Both the position numbers and the translations under genes were made by a program. From Conexibacteraceae bacterium (GTDB taxonomy: Bacteria > Actinomycetota > Thermoleophilia > Solirubrobacterales > Solirubrobacteraceae): a DNA stretch of 10,284 bases. How positions within the stretch are numbered: the stretch's first letter is position 1; each line of letters begins with the position of its first letter. Location: the NCBI GenBank assembly GCA_009785395.1, contig WQWK01000052.1, positions 1-10,284 on the forward strand, read 5' to 3'. The notes beneath the pieces are model-generated. The model worked only from the letters and a program-made list of their open reading frames with translations. It was not told the DNA's origin and searched no databases. Of the stretch, positions 1 through 7,546 are shown in pieces.

Positions 1-861
1 GCGCTCGCCGAGATGGCGGAGGAGGACGCGACGCTCGGCCCCGAGCTGGATGAGCAGGTCGAAAGCGTCGAGCAGCGCCTGCTCGAGCTCGAGGAGCAGC
101 GGTTGTTCTCAGGCCGTTACGACGCGGGCGACGCGTTCGTGACCATCAACGCCGGCGCCGGCGGCACCGACGCCCAGGACTGGGCTGAGATGGTGCTGCG
201 CATGGAGATGCGCTGGGCCGAGAAGCGCGGCTTCGGAGTCGAGCTGCTCGAGGCATCGCCGGGGGAGGAGGCCGGGATCAAGTCGGCGACCTTCCTCGTC
301 AAGGGCGAGAACGCCTACGGCCTCTACGGCAGCGAGAAGGGCGTGCACCGGCTGGTGCGGCTCTCGCCGTTCGACTCCGCCAACCGCCGCCAGACCAGCT
401 TCGCCGGCGTCGAGGTTTCGCCCGTCGTCGAGGACGTGGGCGAGGTCGAGATCGACGAGGACGATCTCCAGGTCGACACCTACCGGGCGAGCGGCGCCGG
501 CGGTCAGCACGTGAACAAGACCGACTCCGCGGTGCGGATCACGCACAGGCCGACCGGGATCGTCGTGCAGTGCCAGAACGAGCGCTCGCAGTCATCCAAC
601 CGCGCCGAGGCGATGGCGATGCTGCGCTCGAAGCTGGCCGAGCGCGCCGAGCGCGAGCGCCGCGAGGAGATCGCGCGCGAGCGCGGCGAGGTCCAGGATG
701 TCAACTTCGGCTCGCAGATCCGCTCCTACGTTCTGCACCCCTACTCGATGGTCAAGGACCATCGCACCGACTTCGAGATGGGGGACACCACGCGCGTGCT
801 CGACGGCGACCTCGATGGTTTTGTGCGCGCTTACCTGCTGAAGTCCGCCAATGCCTCCTGA
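1..861 (+). CDS. prfB: Peptide chain release factor 2 (RF2), 5'-truncated by the window edge
   Basis: Class I release factor that reads UGA and UAA stop codons in the ribosomal A site and triggers hydrolysis of peptidyl-tRNA. The reading frame is open from base 1, so the first ATG (base 13) is internal. About 286 codons are present against the roughly 370 usual for RF2, so some 80 N-terminal residues lie upstream. Visible signatures are the N-A-G-A-G-G-T-D motif (about bases 148-171), the stop-codon-recognition tripeptide SPF at 364-372 (RF2 type, where RF1 has PxT), and the catalytic GGQ at 499-507 inside GAGGQHVNKTDSAVR. The C-terminal domain is complete and ends with TGA. Any programmed +1 frameshift site would lie near codon 25 and cannot be judged here. 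The stop overlaps the start of the next gene by 11 nt, which suggests translational coupling. Confidence 0.97.
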   Translation, partial: ALAEMAEEDATLGPELDEQVESVEQRLLELEEQRLFSGRYDAGDAFVTINAGAGGTDAQDWAEMVLRMEMRWAEKRGFGVELLEASPGEEAGIKSATFLVKGENAYGLYGSEKGVHRLVRLSPFDSANRRQTSFAGVEVSPVVEDVGEVEIDEDDLQVDTYRASGAGGQHVNKTDSAVRITHRPTGIVVQCQNERSQSSNRAEAMAMLRSKLAERAERERREEIARERGEVQDVNFGSQIRSYVLHPYSMVKDHRTDFEMGDTTRVLDGDLDGFVRAYLLKSANAS

Positions 862-2341
862 GCAGCCGCGCGCGCCGTACCTCGAGGCGATCGCCGCGTA
901 CGGCCTGCGCGGCTCCACCCGTTTCCACGTCCCCGGCCACAAGGGCGGCGGCGGCGCCGACCCGGGTCTGCGCAGCGCGCTCGGCGCCGAGGCGCTGCTG
1001 CTCGACGTCCCGCAGGACATCGAGGGCATCGACGTCGGCCCGAGCCCGACCCCCTACGAGCAGGCCGAGCAGCTCGCGGCCGAGGCCTACGGCGCGGAGC
1101 GCTGCTGGTTTCTGACCAACGGCGCGACCCAGGGCAACCACGCCCTCTGCCTGGCGCTCGCCGGCCCCGGCAAGCGGGTGCTCCTGCAGCGCAACTCGCA
1201 CGCGAGCATGATCGACGGGCTCGTCCTCTCCGGCGGCCTGCCGCGGTTCGTCGCGCCCGAGTACGACTCGGAGCTCGGGATCGCGCACGGCGTAACGCCC
1301 GAGGCGCTGGAGCGGGCGCTCGCCGCCGGTGGCCCCTGCGCGGCGGCGTTCATCGTCTCGCCGACGTACTACGGCATGGCTGCCGACGTTCGCGGCTGTG
1401 CGGAGGTCGCTCACCGCCACGGTGTCCCTCTGATCGTCGATTGCGCCTGGGGTGCGCACTTCGGCTTTCACGCGGCGTTGCCCGAGTCGCCGCTCGCGCT
1501 CGGCGCTGACGCGATGCTCGCCTCGACGCACAAGATCGTCGGCAGCCTGACGCAGTCGGCGATGCTGCTCGTCGCCGGCAGTGGCCGCGTCGACACCGGT
1601 GCGGTCGCACGCACGATACGGCTGGTCCGCTCCACCAGTCCGAACGCGCTGCTGATGGGCTCGCTCGACGCTGCGCGGCGGCAGCTGGCGGTGCACGGCG
1701 AGCTGCTGCTGGACCGCACGATCAAGGCGGCCGCGCGGGCGCGGGCGGAGATCGAGGAGATTCCCGGTTGCGCGATCGTCGGCGACCAATGGCTCGGACG
1801 TCCCGGCATCGCCGGCTGGGATCCGCTGCGAATCGTGATCGACGTGCGCGAGACCGGCCTGACCGGCTATCAGGTCGCGAGCGCGCTGCGGGCCACCTAC
1901 GACATCTACGTCGAGCTGGCCACCCACGCGACGGTCGTGCTGGTGCTGGGCATCGGCCAGCCGGTCGAGCCGCTCGACCGCGTCGCTCACGACCTGGCCG
2001 AGACGGTGAAACGGATTGCTCCGGCCGGAGGTCCAGCGGGACCACCGGCCGGCCACAGCGTTCTCAGCCAGATCCCGGCAGAGCACGGATACGAGTCCGC
2101 CGTGGCGCCGCGCGACGCCTTCCTGGGCGAGAGCGAGGCGGTGCCCGTCGCCGAGGCGATCGGCCGGATCTCGACGGAGTCGGTCGCCGGCTACCCGCCG
2201 GGCGTGCCGACGCTGCTCCCGGGCGAGCGCGTGACCGCCGAGGTCGTCGAGTACCTGGAGGCACTGGTTGCCGCAGGGGCGCGGCTGCACGGCGCCGCCG
2301 ACCCGAGCTTCAGGACCCTGCGGGTGCTGGTGTCGGCGTAG
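851..2341 (+). CDS. PLP-dependent Orn/Lys/Arg decarboxylase family protein (short form, no wing domain)
   Basis: Fold-type I PLP enzyme of 496 residues, expected to decarboxylate a basic amino acid (arginine, lysine or ornithine) to a polyamine precursor. The substrate cannot be read from sequence. Motifs in order are FHVPGHKGG (residues 25-33), NGATQGNH (about 90-97, phosphate/cofactor region), VDCAWGAHFGFH (196-207) whose D197 should contact the pyridine nitrogen, and STHK with K228 as the Schiff-base lysine. A C-terminal Orn/Lys/Arg-decarboxylase domain starts near PRDAF and includes GYPPGVP and LLPGE. Length fits the short Bacillus SpeA/YaaO type rather than the ~715-residue E. coli inducible enzymes. 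ATG 851 is chosen because it overlaps prfB by 11 nt and leaves only about 24 residues before the first motif; the preceding Shine-Dalgarno is weak. The 3' end overlaps the convergent hydrolase gene by 32 nt. Family confidence is high, specificity unknown. Confidence 0.92.
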   Translation: MPPEQPRAPYLEAIAAYGLRGSTRFHVPGHKGGGGADPGLRSALGAEALLLDVPQDIEGIDVGPSPTPYEQAEQLAAEAYGAERCWFLTNGATQGNHALCLALAGPGKRVLLQRNSHASMIDGLVLSGGLPRFVAPEYDSELGIAHGVTPEALERALAAGGPCAAAFIVSPTYYGMAADVRGCAEVAHRHGVPLIVDCAWGAHFGFHAALPESPLALGADAMLASTHKIVGSLTQSAMLLVAGSGRVDTGAVARTIRLVRSTSPNALLMGSLDAARRQLAVHGELLLDRTIKAAARARAEIEEIPGCAIVGDQWLGRPGIAGWDPLRIVIDVRETGLTGYQVASALRATYDIYVELATHATVVLVLGIGQPVEPLDRVAHDLAETVKRIAPAGGPAGPPAGHSVLSQIPAEHGYESAVAPRDAFLGESEAVPVAEAIGRISTESVAGYPPGVPTLLPGERVTAEVVEYLEALVAAGARLHGAADPSFRTLRVLVSA

Positions 2342-3905
2342 CGGCGGTCGCGATCTCGGCCGTGTCAGGCGGGACCGTGAACCAGTAGTCGCCGGTGACG
2401 GGTGTGACGGTGGAGGTGGACGCCGGGCCCTGCCATTGGCCGTCTCCGCTGATCGTCTGTCCGCCGAACGTGGCGGTGCCCGACCACGGCGAGGCCGCGG
2501 TCAGCGCCCTGACAGTCATCGGCACGCTGGTCGGCATCGCGACCCGGATGCGCTCGCGTTCGGTTGTGTCGTTGATCAGCGCGAGGCTCCAGCCGTTCAT
2601 CGACTGGACGGCCCAGACCTTGACGTCTGAGGGGAGCAGGCCCTGCACCTGGTTCAGATGGGCGCTCGGGCCGAGCATGCTCGCGAACGCAGCGATCCCG
2701 TACATCAGTGGCTCGGCGCTGAGGCCGGTGCTGCCGGCGTGGATCGCGGAGTTGGGCTCGGCCGCGCGCAGGTGGAAGTTGACGCCGTCGACGCCGGCCG
2801 AGATGAGCTCGAACAGCTGATCGAGCCCCCAGAGGCTGGTTGCGAAGGTGTCGGTCACGAACGGGAGCCCGAGGCAGGTGGAGGAACCGAGCTCCGTCAG
2901 CCGGTACTCGATCCCGGCTGCGTGCGCGGCCTGGATCGCCGGCTGCATCTGGGCGGTCGCGGCGCTGATGTCGGTCGGGCGGAAGTAGCGGTGAAGCTCC
3001 GGGTAGCCGGAGGAGCCCTGAGCCACGCACGCGTTGTACGCGTAGTAGTGCTCCGTCGCCATCTGCACCTGCCCGGGATCGTGGGCCAGCAGCGACGTCT
3101 CCCACGGCGCCTTCGGCGTGGACAGCTCGGGCCCGGCGAGCGGCAGGTTCGGCAGGTGGCGCTCGAGCACATCCGCATAGAGCGAGTACAACGAGTCGTA
3201 GCGGAGCGGCCCGAATCTTCTGACCCAGGGTGCGTTAGCGCGCGTCATCCCGTCGAACCCGGCGGAGTAGAGGTCCGGCTCGTTGCCGATCGCGACCGCC
3301 ATCAGGTCGTTCTGGAGGGTCGGGTTCCGCTCCACGGCCTGGATGTAGTTGAGGGCCATCTCAGGGTCGTGGGCGGCAGCGTTGACGTTGAGGATGACCC
3401 TGCTGCCGGTCTGGGCAACGACGCCTGCAAGTGACTGCAGCCAAGCGTCGTTGAGGGTCACACGGTCAATCGCCGGCGGCAGGTACTGCGGCATGATGTG
3501 CGCGGTGCCGCCGTTCCAGTACGCGGTGTCCGACCAGGTGCCGCCGAGCCGCAGCACGAAGGGCCCGTCGCCGGCGGGCGTGAGCAGCTTCACGAAGTTG
3601 GGGAACGCGGGCTGCTCGGTGTACTGCTCCATCTCGTCGACGTTGATCGACAGGCCCAGGAACGAGTTCGGTACCGGCTGCGATGAGGTCGTCGTCACCG
3701 ACACGCGTGAGGTCGGCACCGGCTGGCTCGTCTTCTGCGTCGCCTTGGGTGTCAGTTTATGTGTCGCCCTCGGTGTCAACCGATGTGTCGCGGCGCCCGC
3801 GCTCGCAGCGCCCCAGCTCAGCAGGCAGGCTGTGGCGGCAAGCGCGGTCAGCGCCCGCAACCTTGCGGTGGCTGGCGGGTTTGACGGGTGATGGCGAAGC
3901 TTCAT
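2310..3905 (-). CDS. Secreted glycoside hydrolase, GH79-like (beta-glucuronidase/heparanase type)
   Basis: Predicted exported retaining glycosidase of 531 residues. The N-terminus carries a signal peptide: a basic start, a hydrophobic core around residues 18-31, and likely cleavage after ASAGA (residue 38). Next comes a Thr/Pro/Lys-rich linker with an octapeptide repeat (39-62). The catalytic TIM-barrel region includes LRLGGTWSD (118-126), AIGNEPD with E209 as probable acid/base, and YRLTELGSS with E338 as probable nucleophile. The 129-residue spacing suits GH79/clan GH-A. A beta domain follows, ending in a GDYWFTVPPDTAEI segment that resembles the GH79 C-terminal domain. The likely substrate is a glucuronic-acid-containing polysaccharide or glycan, but GH30/GH39-like specificities cannot be excluded. 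ATG 3905 has no good Shine-Dalgarno. A TTG at codon 16 (3858-3860) would also give a compact signal peptide. Its 3' end overlaps the decarboxylase gene, and its 5' end abuts or overlaps the divergent propeller gene. Confidence 0.85.
   Translation of the reverse strand: MKLRHHPSNPPATARLRALTALAATACLLSWGAASAGAATHRLTPRATHKLTPKATQKTSQPVPTSRVSVTTTSSQPVPNSFLGLSINVDEMEQYTEQPAFPNFVKLLTPAGDGPFVLRLGGTWSDTAYWNGGTAHIMPQYLPPAIDRVTLNDAWLQSLAGVVAQTGSRVILNVNAAAHDPEMALNYIQAVERNPTLQNDLMAVAIGNEPDLYSAGFDGMTRANAPWVRRFGPLRYDSLYSLYADVLERHLPNLPLAGPELSTPKAPWETSLLAHDPGQVQMATEHYYAYNACVAQGSSGYPELHRYFRPTDISAATAQMQPAIQAAHAAGIEYRLTELGSSTCLGLPFVTDTFATSLWGLDQLFELISAGVDGVNFHLRAAEPNSAIHAGSTGLSAEPLMYGIAAFASMLGPSAHLNQVQGLLPSDVKVWAVQSMNGWSLALINDTTERERIRVAMPTSVPMTVRALTAASPWSGTATFGGQTISGDGQWQGPASTSTVTPVTGDYWFTVPPDTAEIATAATPTPAPAGS
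3720..3791 (-). repeat. In-frame 24-bp repeats encoding an octapeptide linker repeat
   Basis: Three consecutive 24-nt units in the hydrolase gene encode ATHRLTPR, ATHKLTPK and ATQKTSQP (residues 39-62), directly after the predicted signal-peptide cleavage site. The first two units are nearly identical and the third has diverged. The Thr/Pro/Lys composition suggests a flexible, basic, possibly glycosylated or wall-interacting linker between export signal and catalytic domain. Confidence 0.8.
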
Positions 3906-3909
3906 AGAA
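3881..3909 (+). promoter_or_regulatory. Possible promoter of the beta-propeller gene (leaderless)
   Basis: TTGACG (3881-3886) matches the -35 consensus at five of six positions. It lies 17 nt from ATAGAA (3904-3909), or 16 nt from CATAGA, a weak -10. Transcription would start near 3915-3917, where an in-frame ATG stands, giving a leaderless mRNA. The element lies wholly or mostly inside the first codons of the divergent hydrolase gene. Prediction by eye only. Confidence 0.35.
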
Positions 3910-3914
3910 CAGTG

Positions 3915-5537
3915 ATGTCGGTCCTGCAAGGAACAAGCTGGGCACACCGGAAGTTGCGGTATGGCCTCGCGCTGCTGGCCATTACGGCGGGTGGCTGCTT
4001 CACGCTGCCTGCCGCCGCGAGCGCACAGCAGCGCAGGCTCGCGACCCAGACGCTCAACATCAGTGGAATCCCGGTCTCCGACGGCTCTGGATCGGTCGTT
4101 GAGCCGGCGCTCTCGCCGGCGCCGAACGGTGCCAACTCCGAGTGGGTGGCTGTCGGCGGCTCCAGGCAGGAACTGCTCGCGGTCAATCCCACCGGGCAGA
4201 AGTCGACCGTCGCCACCGGCCTGGCCGCGGACGCCGGACTTCCCGACAACTTCGCGAGCGTCGACGCTGACGGCTACGACTGGGTTCTGGACAACGATCA
4301 GGGCCAGCCCGAGAACGTGCTCTACGCCGTCGGCGCGCGTGACACGCCCAACCCCGGCCTGAATGTCGTCGCGACCTTCAACGGGTATGCCGAGGACATG
4401 ACGCTCGGCCCTGACGGTGCGCTCTACATCAGTGACAACGCCGGCAATGTCTTCAGGTGTCAGATCAATGACACTCCCGCGGCCGTCTGCACGCCGGCGC
4501 CGATCGGGCCCCCGTTTGACGGCGGCGCCTACGCCATCGGCAACGCCGGCGGCTCGGTCTGGTTCACCGATGCGGGCGGCGACCTCGGCTCCTTCACCAG
4601 CATCCCGGGATCGATCAGCGGCTCGGGGCAGTTCGGCGGCCCGCTCGCAAGTGTCAACAACATCGATCCCGGCACGATCGTCGCGGCCGGCAACGGGCTC
4701 GTCTACGTGGCCGGCGGCGGAGCCTACCCGGGCGCCGCCAACATCGAGATCGTCGCGTTCAGCGCCGGCGGTACGAACGAGGGCGTTGTCGCGGGCGGCC
4801 TCGGCAACGTCGTGGCGATGACACTCGGGCCCGACGGAAACCTCTGGTTCCTGGACGCGGGCGGCACCGGCTCCGTGGATCAGCTCAACCTGAGCACCGA
4901 CGCGGTCAGCGTCTACGCCCTGGGGACAAACGGCCTGTACCTGCCGCGGGGTGACTGGCGGATCGCGCCAGGGCCGGCGGTGCCGAGCGTCACCGGCACG
5001 GGTGAGCTCTTCTTCACGGCCACGACGGCCCCGGGCGGCGCCGGCAGTGCCGAGATCGGCGAGGTCAGCGGGATCCCGTTCCCGACCGCCCCCGGCAGCC
5101 TCGCGTTCAGGCCGGCAGTCAGCGTCTCCAAGCGCCACACCGCGACGCTGACAATGACCTGCGCCGGCCAGGGCAACGCACAATGCACCGGCAAGATCCT
5201 GCTCAGCGTCGAGGCCAGGCTCAGGCTCAGGGCCTACGTGCACGCGGCCCGCAAGGGCGGCAAAGCACGCAGCCGGACGATCACGCAGACCGCGCGGCTG
5301 GTGCTCGGCTCCGTCAGTTATGCGCTTGTCGGCGGCGGTTCCCAGCGGGCCACCGTGAAGCTGTCCAACGCCGCGTACAAGCTGCTGGAGCAGGTCGTGG
5401 GGCACAGGTGGAACGCGACAGTGACCAGCGCGGCCACGGTCGGCACCGTGGCCGGCACGACGCTGGCGATGACTGGTCCGACACCGCCGCGGCCCAGGCC
5501 CGCGCCGAAGCCGAAACCCAAGCGGCATCGCGCCTAG
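3915..5537 (+). CDS. Secreted beta-propeller (Vgb/NHL-like) protein with C-terminal Cys-x7-Cys beta domain
   Basis: Exported protein of about 540 residues, function unknown. From ATG 3915 it starts with a basic n-region (HRKLRYG), a hydrophobic core (LALLAITAGG) and probable cleavage after AAASA. The mature part has blade-like repeats such as DMTLGPDGALYISD, YAIGNAGGSVWFTD and AMTLGPDGNLWFLD, resembling virginiamycin-B-lyase/NHL propellers. I do not see enough to assign lyase activity. The C-terminal part starts near VSVSKRHTATL and contains CAGQGNAQC (tgc codons at 5160 and 5184), then a Val/Thr-rich beta region and a Pro/Lys/Arg tail ending in KPKRHRA that could bind anionic wall polymers. 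In-frame starts at GTG 3888 and ATG 3891 would overlap the divergent gene by up to 18 bp. ATG 3915 is preferred for its signal-peptide length and the promoter placement. It may act on or sense polysaccharide together with the neighbouring hydrolase (inference). Confidence 0.8.
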   Translation: MSVLQGTSWAHRKLRYGLALLAITAGGCFTLPAAASAQQRRLATQTLNISGIPVSDGSGSVVEPALSPAPNGANSEWVAVGGSRQELLAVNPTGQKSTVATGLAADAGLPDNFASVDADGYDWVLDNDQGQPENVLYAVGARDTPNPGLNVVATFNGYAEDMTLGPDGALYISDNAGNVFRCQINDTPAAVCTPAPIGPPFDGGAYAIGNAGGSVWFTDAGGDLGSFTSIPGSISGSGQFGGPLASVNNIDPGTIVAAGNGLVYVAGGGAYPGAANIEIVAFSAGGTNEGVVAGGLGNVVAMTLGPDGNLWFLDAGGTGSVDQLNLSTDAVSVYALGTNGLYLPRGDWRIAPGPAVPSVTGTGELFFTATTAPGGAGSAEIGEVSGIPFPTAPGSLAFRPAVSVSKRHTATLTMTCAGQGNAQCTGKILLSVEARLRLRAYVHAARKGGKARSRTITQTARLVLGSVSYALVGGGSQRATVKLSNAAYKLLEQVVGHRWNATVTSAATVGTVAGTTLAMTGPTPPRPRPAPKPKPKRHRA

Positions 5538-5602
5538 GACGCAGCACGGGTCGGCCACTCACCCAGGCGGTGGCGCTACGGGCTGAAACCCTACGCGCCC
5601 CG

Positions 5603-5608
5603 TATGCT
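5603..5608 (+). promoter_or_regulatory. Possible -10 element for leaderless nadC-nadA transcription
   Basis: TATGCT fits the actinobacterial TAnnnT -10 pattern and lies 8 nt before the GTG start of nadC, so transcription could begin at or very near the start codon. No convincing -35 lies about 17 nt upstream (GGGCTG there). The remaining 79-nt gap (5538-5616) shows no clear terminator and is too short to hold a typical riboswitch in addition. Confidence 0.35.
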
Positions 5609-5616
5609 CGACCGCA

Positions 5617-6486
5617 GTGGAACAGGTGAAGGTTGACGCGCAGGAGCTCGAGGCGCTGGTCGCACGTGCGCTGGCCGAGGACATCGGCAGCGGCGACGTG
5701 ACCACGGCCGTGACGGTCGCACCGGGAACGCATGCGCTGGCACGGATCACGCAGAAGGCACCGGGCGTTGTATACGGGCTCGACGTCGCGTCGATGGTGT
5801 TCCGGGCGGTCGATCCCGCCGTGCAGCTGAGTCAGACGGGCCCCGAGGGGGTCTGGCGCGAGAACGGACCGGTGTTGGAGATCGCCGGTGACGCTGCGGC
5901 GATCCTCACCGCCGAGCGCACCGCGCTGAACTTCCTGCAGCAGTTGTCGGGGGTGGCGACGCTCACGGCGCGCTGCGTGCGCGCCGTGAGCGGGACCGGC
6001 GCCCGGATCCTGGACACGCGCAAGACCGTGCCCGGGCTGCGGCTGCTGCAGAAGCGGGCGGTGCGCGCCGGCGGCGGCGTCAACCACCGCATCGGCTTGT
6101 TCGACGCGATCCTGATCAAGGAGAACCACGCTGCCGTGGCCGGCGGTGTCGACGCCGCCGTACGGCTCGCCGCCGCGCACGCGGCCAAACTGCCGGTCGA
6201 GGTCGAGTGCGGGACGCTTGCCGAGGTGGGGGAGGCACTCGCGGCCGCGGCTGAGGCCGGTGTTGCCGGCCGCTTCCGGGTACTGCTGGACAACATGAGC
6301 CCGGGTCAGCTGCGGGAGGCCGTCGCGCTCGTCGCCGGGCGCGCCGAGACCGAGGCCAGTGGCGGCTTCACGCTGGAGACCATCCGGGAGGTGGCCGAGA
6401 CCGGCGTAGACTTCATCTCGGTGGGCGCGCTCACTCACAGCGCAACCGCACTCGATCTCTCACTCCTACTGGAAATCGTGCCATGA
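5617..6486 (+). CDS. nadC: Nicotinate-nucleotide pyrophosphorylase (quinolinate phosphoribosyltransferase)
   Basis: Converts quinolinate and PRPP to nicotinate mononucleotide, CO2 and pyrophosphate in cytosolic de novo NAD synthesis. At 289 residues it has the usual family length. Motifs in order are [10 protein letters not shown] near the N-terminus (residues 21-30), [26 protein letters not shown] (133-142) with substrate-binding R/K residues, [14 protein letters not shown] (K168-H171), VEVE, LLDNM, EASGG (246-250) and ISVGALTHS near the C-terminus. All expected binding residues seem intact. GTG 5617 is chosen for full length and its position 8 nt after a TATGCT box. GTG 5626 is an alternative, and neither has a Shine-Dalgarno. 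The stop overlaps the nadA start as ATGA, indicating a coupled operon. The order nadC-nadA without nadB is noteworthy. Confidence 0.97.
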   Translation: MEQVKVDAQELEALVARALAEDIGSGDVTTAVTVAPGTHALARITQKAPGVVYGLDVASMVFRAVDPAVQLSQTGPEGVWRENGPVLEIAGDAAAILTAERTALNFLQQLSGVATLTARCVRAVSGTGARILDTRKTVPGLRLLQKRAVRAGGGVNHRIGLFDAILIKENHAAVAGGVDAAVRLAAAHAAKLPVEVECGTLAEVGEALAAAAEAGVAGRFRVLLDNMSPGQLREAVALVAGRAETEASGGFTLETIREVAETGVDFISVGALTHSATALDLSLLLEIVP

Positions 6487-7514
6487 ACCTACCGATGCTC
6501 GGCCAGACGGAGGCCCAGGCGCCGCTGTCTCCGGCGCCGCTGCTGCTCGAGAACATCCCGGCGCTGCAGGAGGAGGTGCGCGCGCTCGCCCGCGAGCGCG
6601 GCGCCGTGATCCTGGCGCACAACTACCAGCTACCTGAGATCCAGGATGTCGCCGACTACGTCGGCGACTCGCTGGGCCTGAGCCGCCAGGCCGCGGCTGC
6701 CGACGCGGACACGATCGTGTTCTGCGGCGTCCACTTCATGGCCGAGACCGCATCGATCCTGGCGCCGGACAAGACGGTGCTGATCCCGGACCTCGATGCC
6801 GGCTGCTCGCTCGCGGACTCGATCACCGCCGAGCAGTTGCGGCAGTGGAAGTCCGAGCACCGCGGCGCGGTTGTCGTCATGTACGTGAACACGACCGCGG
6901 CCGTCAAGGCCGAGACCGATTACTGCGTGACCTCCTCCAACGCGGTCGACGTCGTCGCGCACATCTTTCGTGAGCACGGCGACGACACCGAGATCCTGTT
7001 CGGGCCGGACATGTTCCTCGGCGCGTATGTCGAGCGGACGCTCGGGCGCAAGCTGCTGGTCTGGGACGGCGAGTGCCATGTCCACGCCGGCATCCGGCCC
7101 GACGACATCGACGCGGTGCGCGCGGCGCACCCGGGCGCGGACTTCCTGATCCACCCCGAGTGCGGCTGCTCGACCAGCGTCATGGAGTACGTGGCCGCCG
7201 GCGACATCGAGCCCGCGGGGGTGCACATGCTCTCGACCGGAGGCATGCTCGGCTATGCGCACCAGCATGAGCGCGAGCACGGAGGGACGGCGATCGTGGC
7301 GACGGAGACCGGCATGCTGCATCCGCTGCGGGAGGCCGCCCCTGACGTGGACTTCATCGCCGCCAACGAGGCCGCCTCCTGCCGCTACATGAAGATGATC
7401 ACGCTGCCGAAGCTGCGCGACGCGCTGCTCGCGGGGCGCCACGAGGTCAAGGTCGACGCAGCGACGGCCGACCGCGCGCGCCTCCCGATCGAGCGCATGA
7501 TCGCCATCGGGTAG
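6483..7514 (+). CDS. nadA: Quinolinate synthase A ([4Fe-4S] enzyme)
   Basis: Condenses iminoaspartate with dihydroxyacetone phosphate to quinolinate, the substrate of the NadC enzyme encoded just upstream. The protein has 343 residues. Signatures are [14 protein letters not shown] (His/Tyr of the first domain), [18 protein letters not shown], and three cysteines placed as expected for the [4Fe-4S] cluster: C108 in DAGCSLAD, C198 in GECHVHAG and C300 in EAASCRYM. The spacing compares with 113/200/297 in the E. coli enzyme. Also present are [10 protein letters not shown] and the STGGM motif. Start ATG 6483 overlaps the nadC stop by 4 nt. The first ~25 residues (Pro/Leu-rich) look like a non-conserved extension. 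The iminoaspartate source (NadB or an aspartate dehydrogenase) is not in this window. Confidence 0.97.
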   Translation: MNLPMLGQTEAQAPLSPAPLLLENIPALQEEVRALARERGAVILAHNYQLPEIQDVADYVGDSLGLSRQAAAADADTIVFCGVHFMAETASILAPDKTVLIPDLDAGCSLADSITAEQLRQWKSEHRGAVVVMYVNTTAAVKAETDYCVTSSNAVDVVAHIFREHGDDTEILFGPDMFLGAYVERTLGRKLLVWDGECHVHAGIRPDDIDAVRAAHPGADFLIHPECGCSTSVMEYVAAGDIEPAGVHMLSTGGMLGYAHQHEREHGGTAIVATETGMLHPLREAAPDVDFIAANEAASCRYMKMITLPKLRDALLAGRHEVKVDAATADRARLPIERMIAIG

Positions 7515-7546
7515 CCCTTAGGGTCTCCCGGGATGGGCCGGCGGTC

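Noticed and set aside
1..60. RF2 programmed frameshift site
   Set aside because: It would lie near codon 25 of prfB, upstream of the window.
752..2290. Long open frame on the minus strand opposite the decarboxylase gene
   Set aside because: It resembles no family, is Arg/Gly/Ala-rich, and lies opposite a gene with clear catalytic motifs; typical antisense openness of high-GC DNA.
3906..5558. Minus-strand frame of the hydrolase stays open for 551 codons upstream of its ATG, through the whole propeller gene
   Set aside because: The translation there is low-complexity with no domain, while a signal peptide begins exactly at the 3905 ATG and the plus strand has propeller motifs; not a giant fusion protein.
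5576..5596. CTACGGG...CCCTACG around GAAA as a hairpin upstream of nadC
   Set aside because: Only GGG/CCC can pair; the flanks form a direct repeat of CTACG, not an inverted one.
5314..6438. Minus-strand open frame opposite nadC
   Set aside because: nadC on the other strand has all its motifs; the antisense translation is unrecognisable.
6630..7442. Minus-strand open frame opposite nadA
   Set aside because: Shadow of nadA, whose three cluster cysteines are intact.
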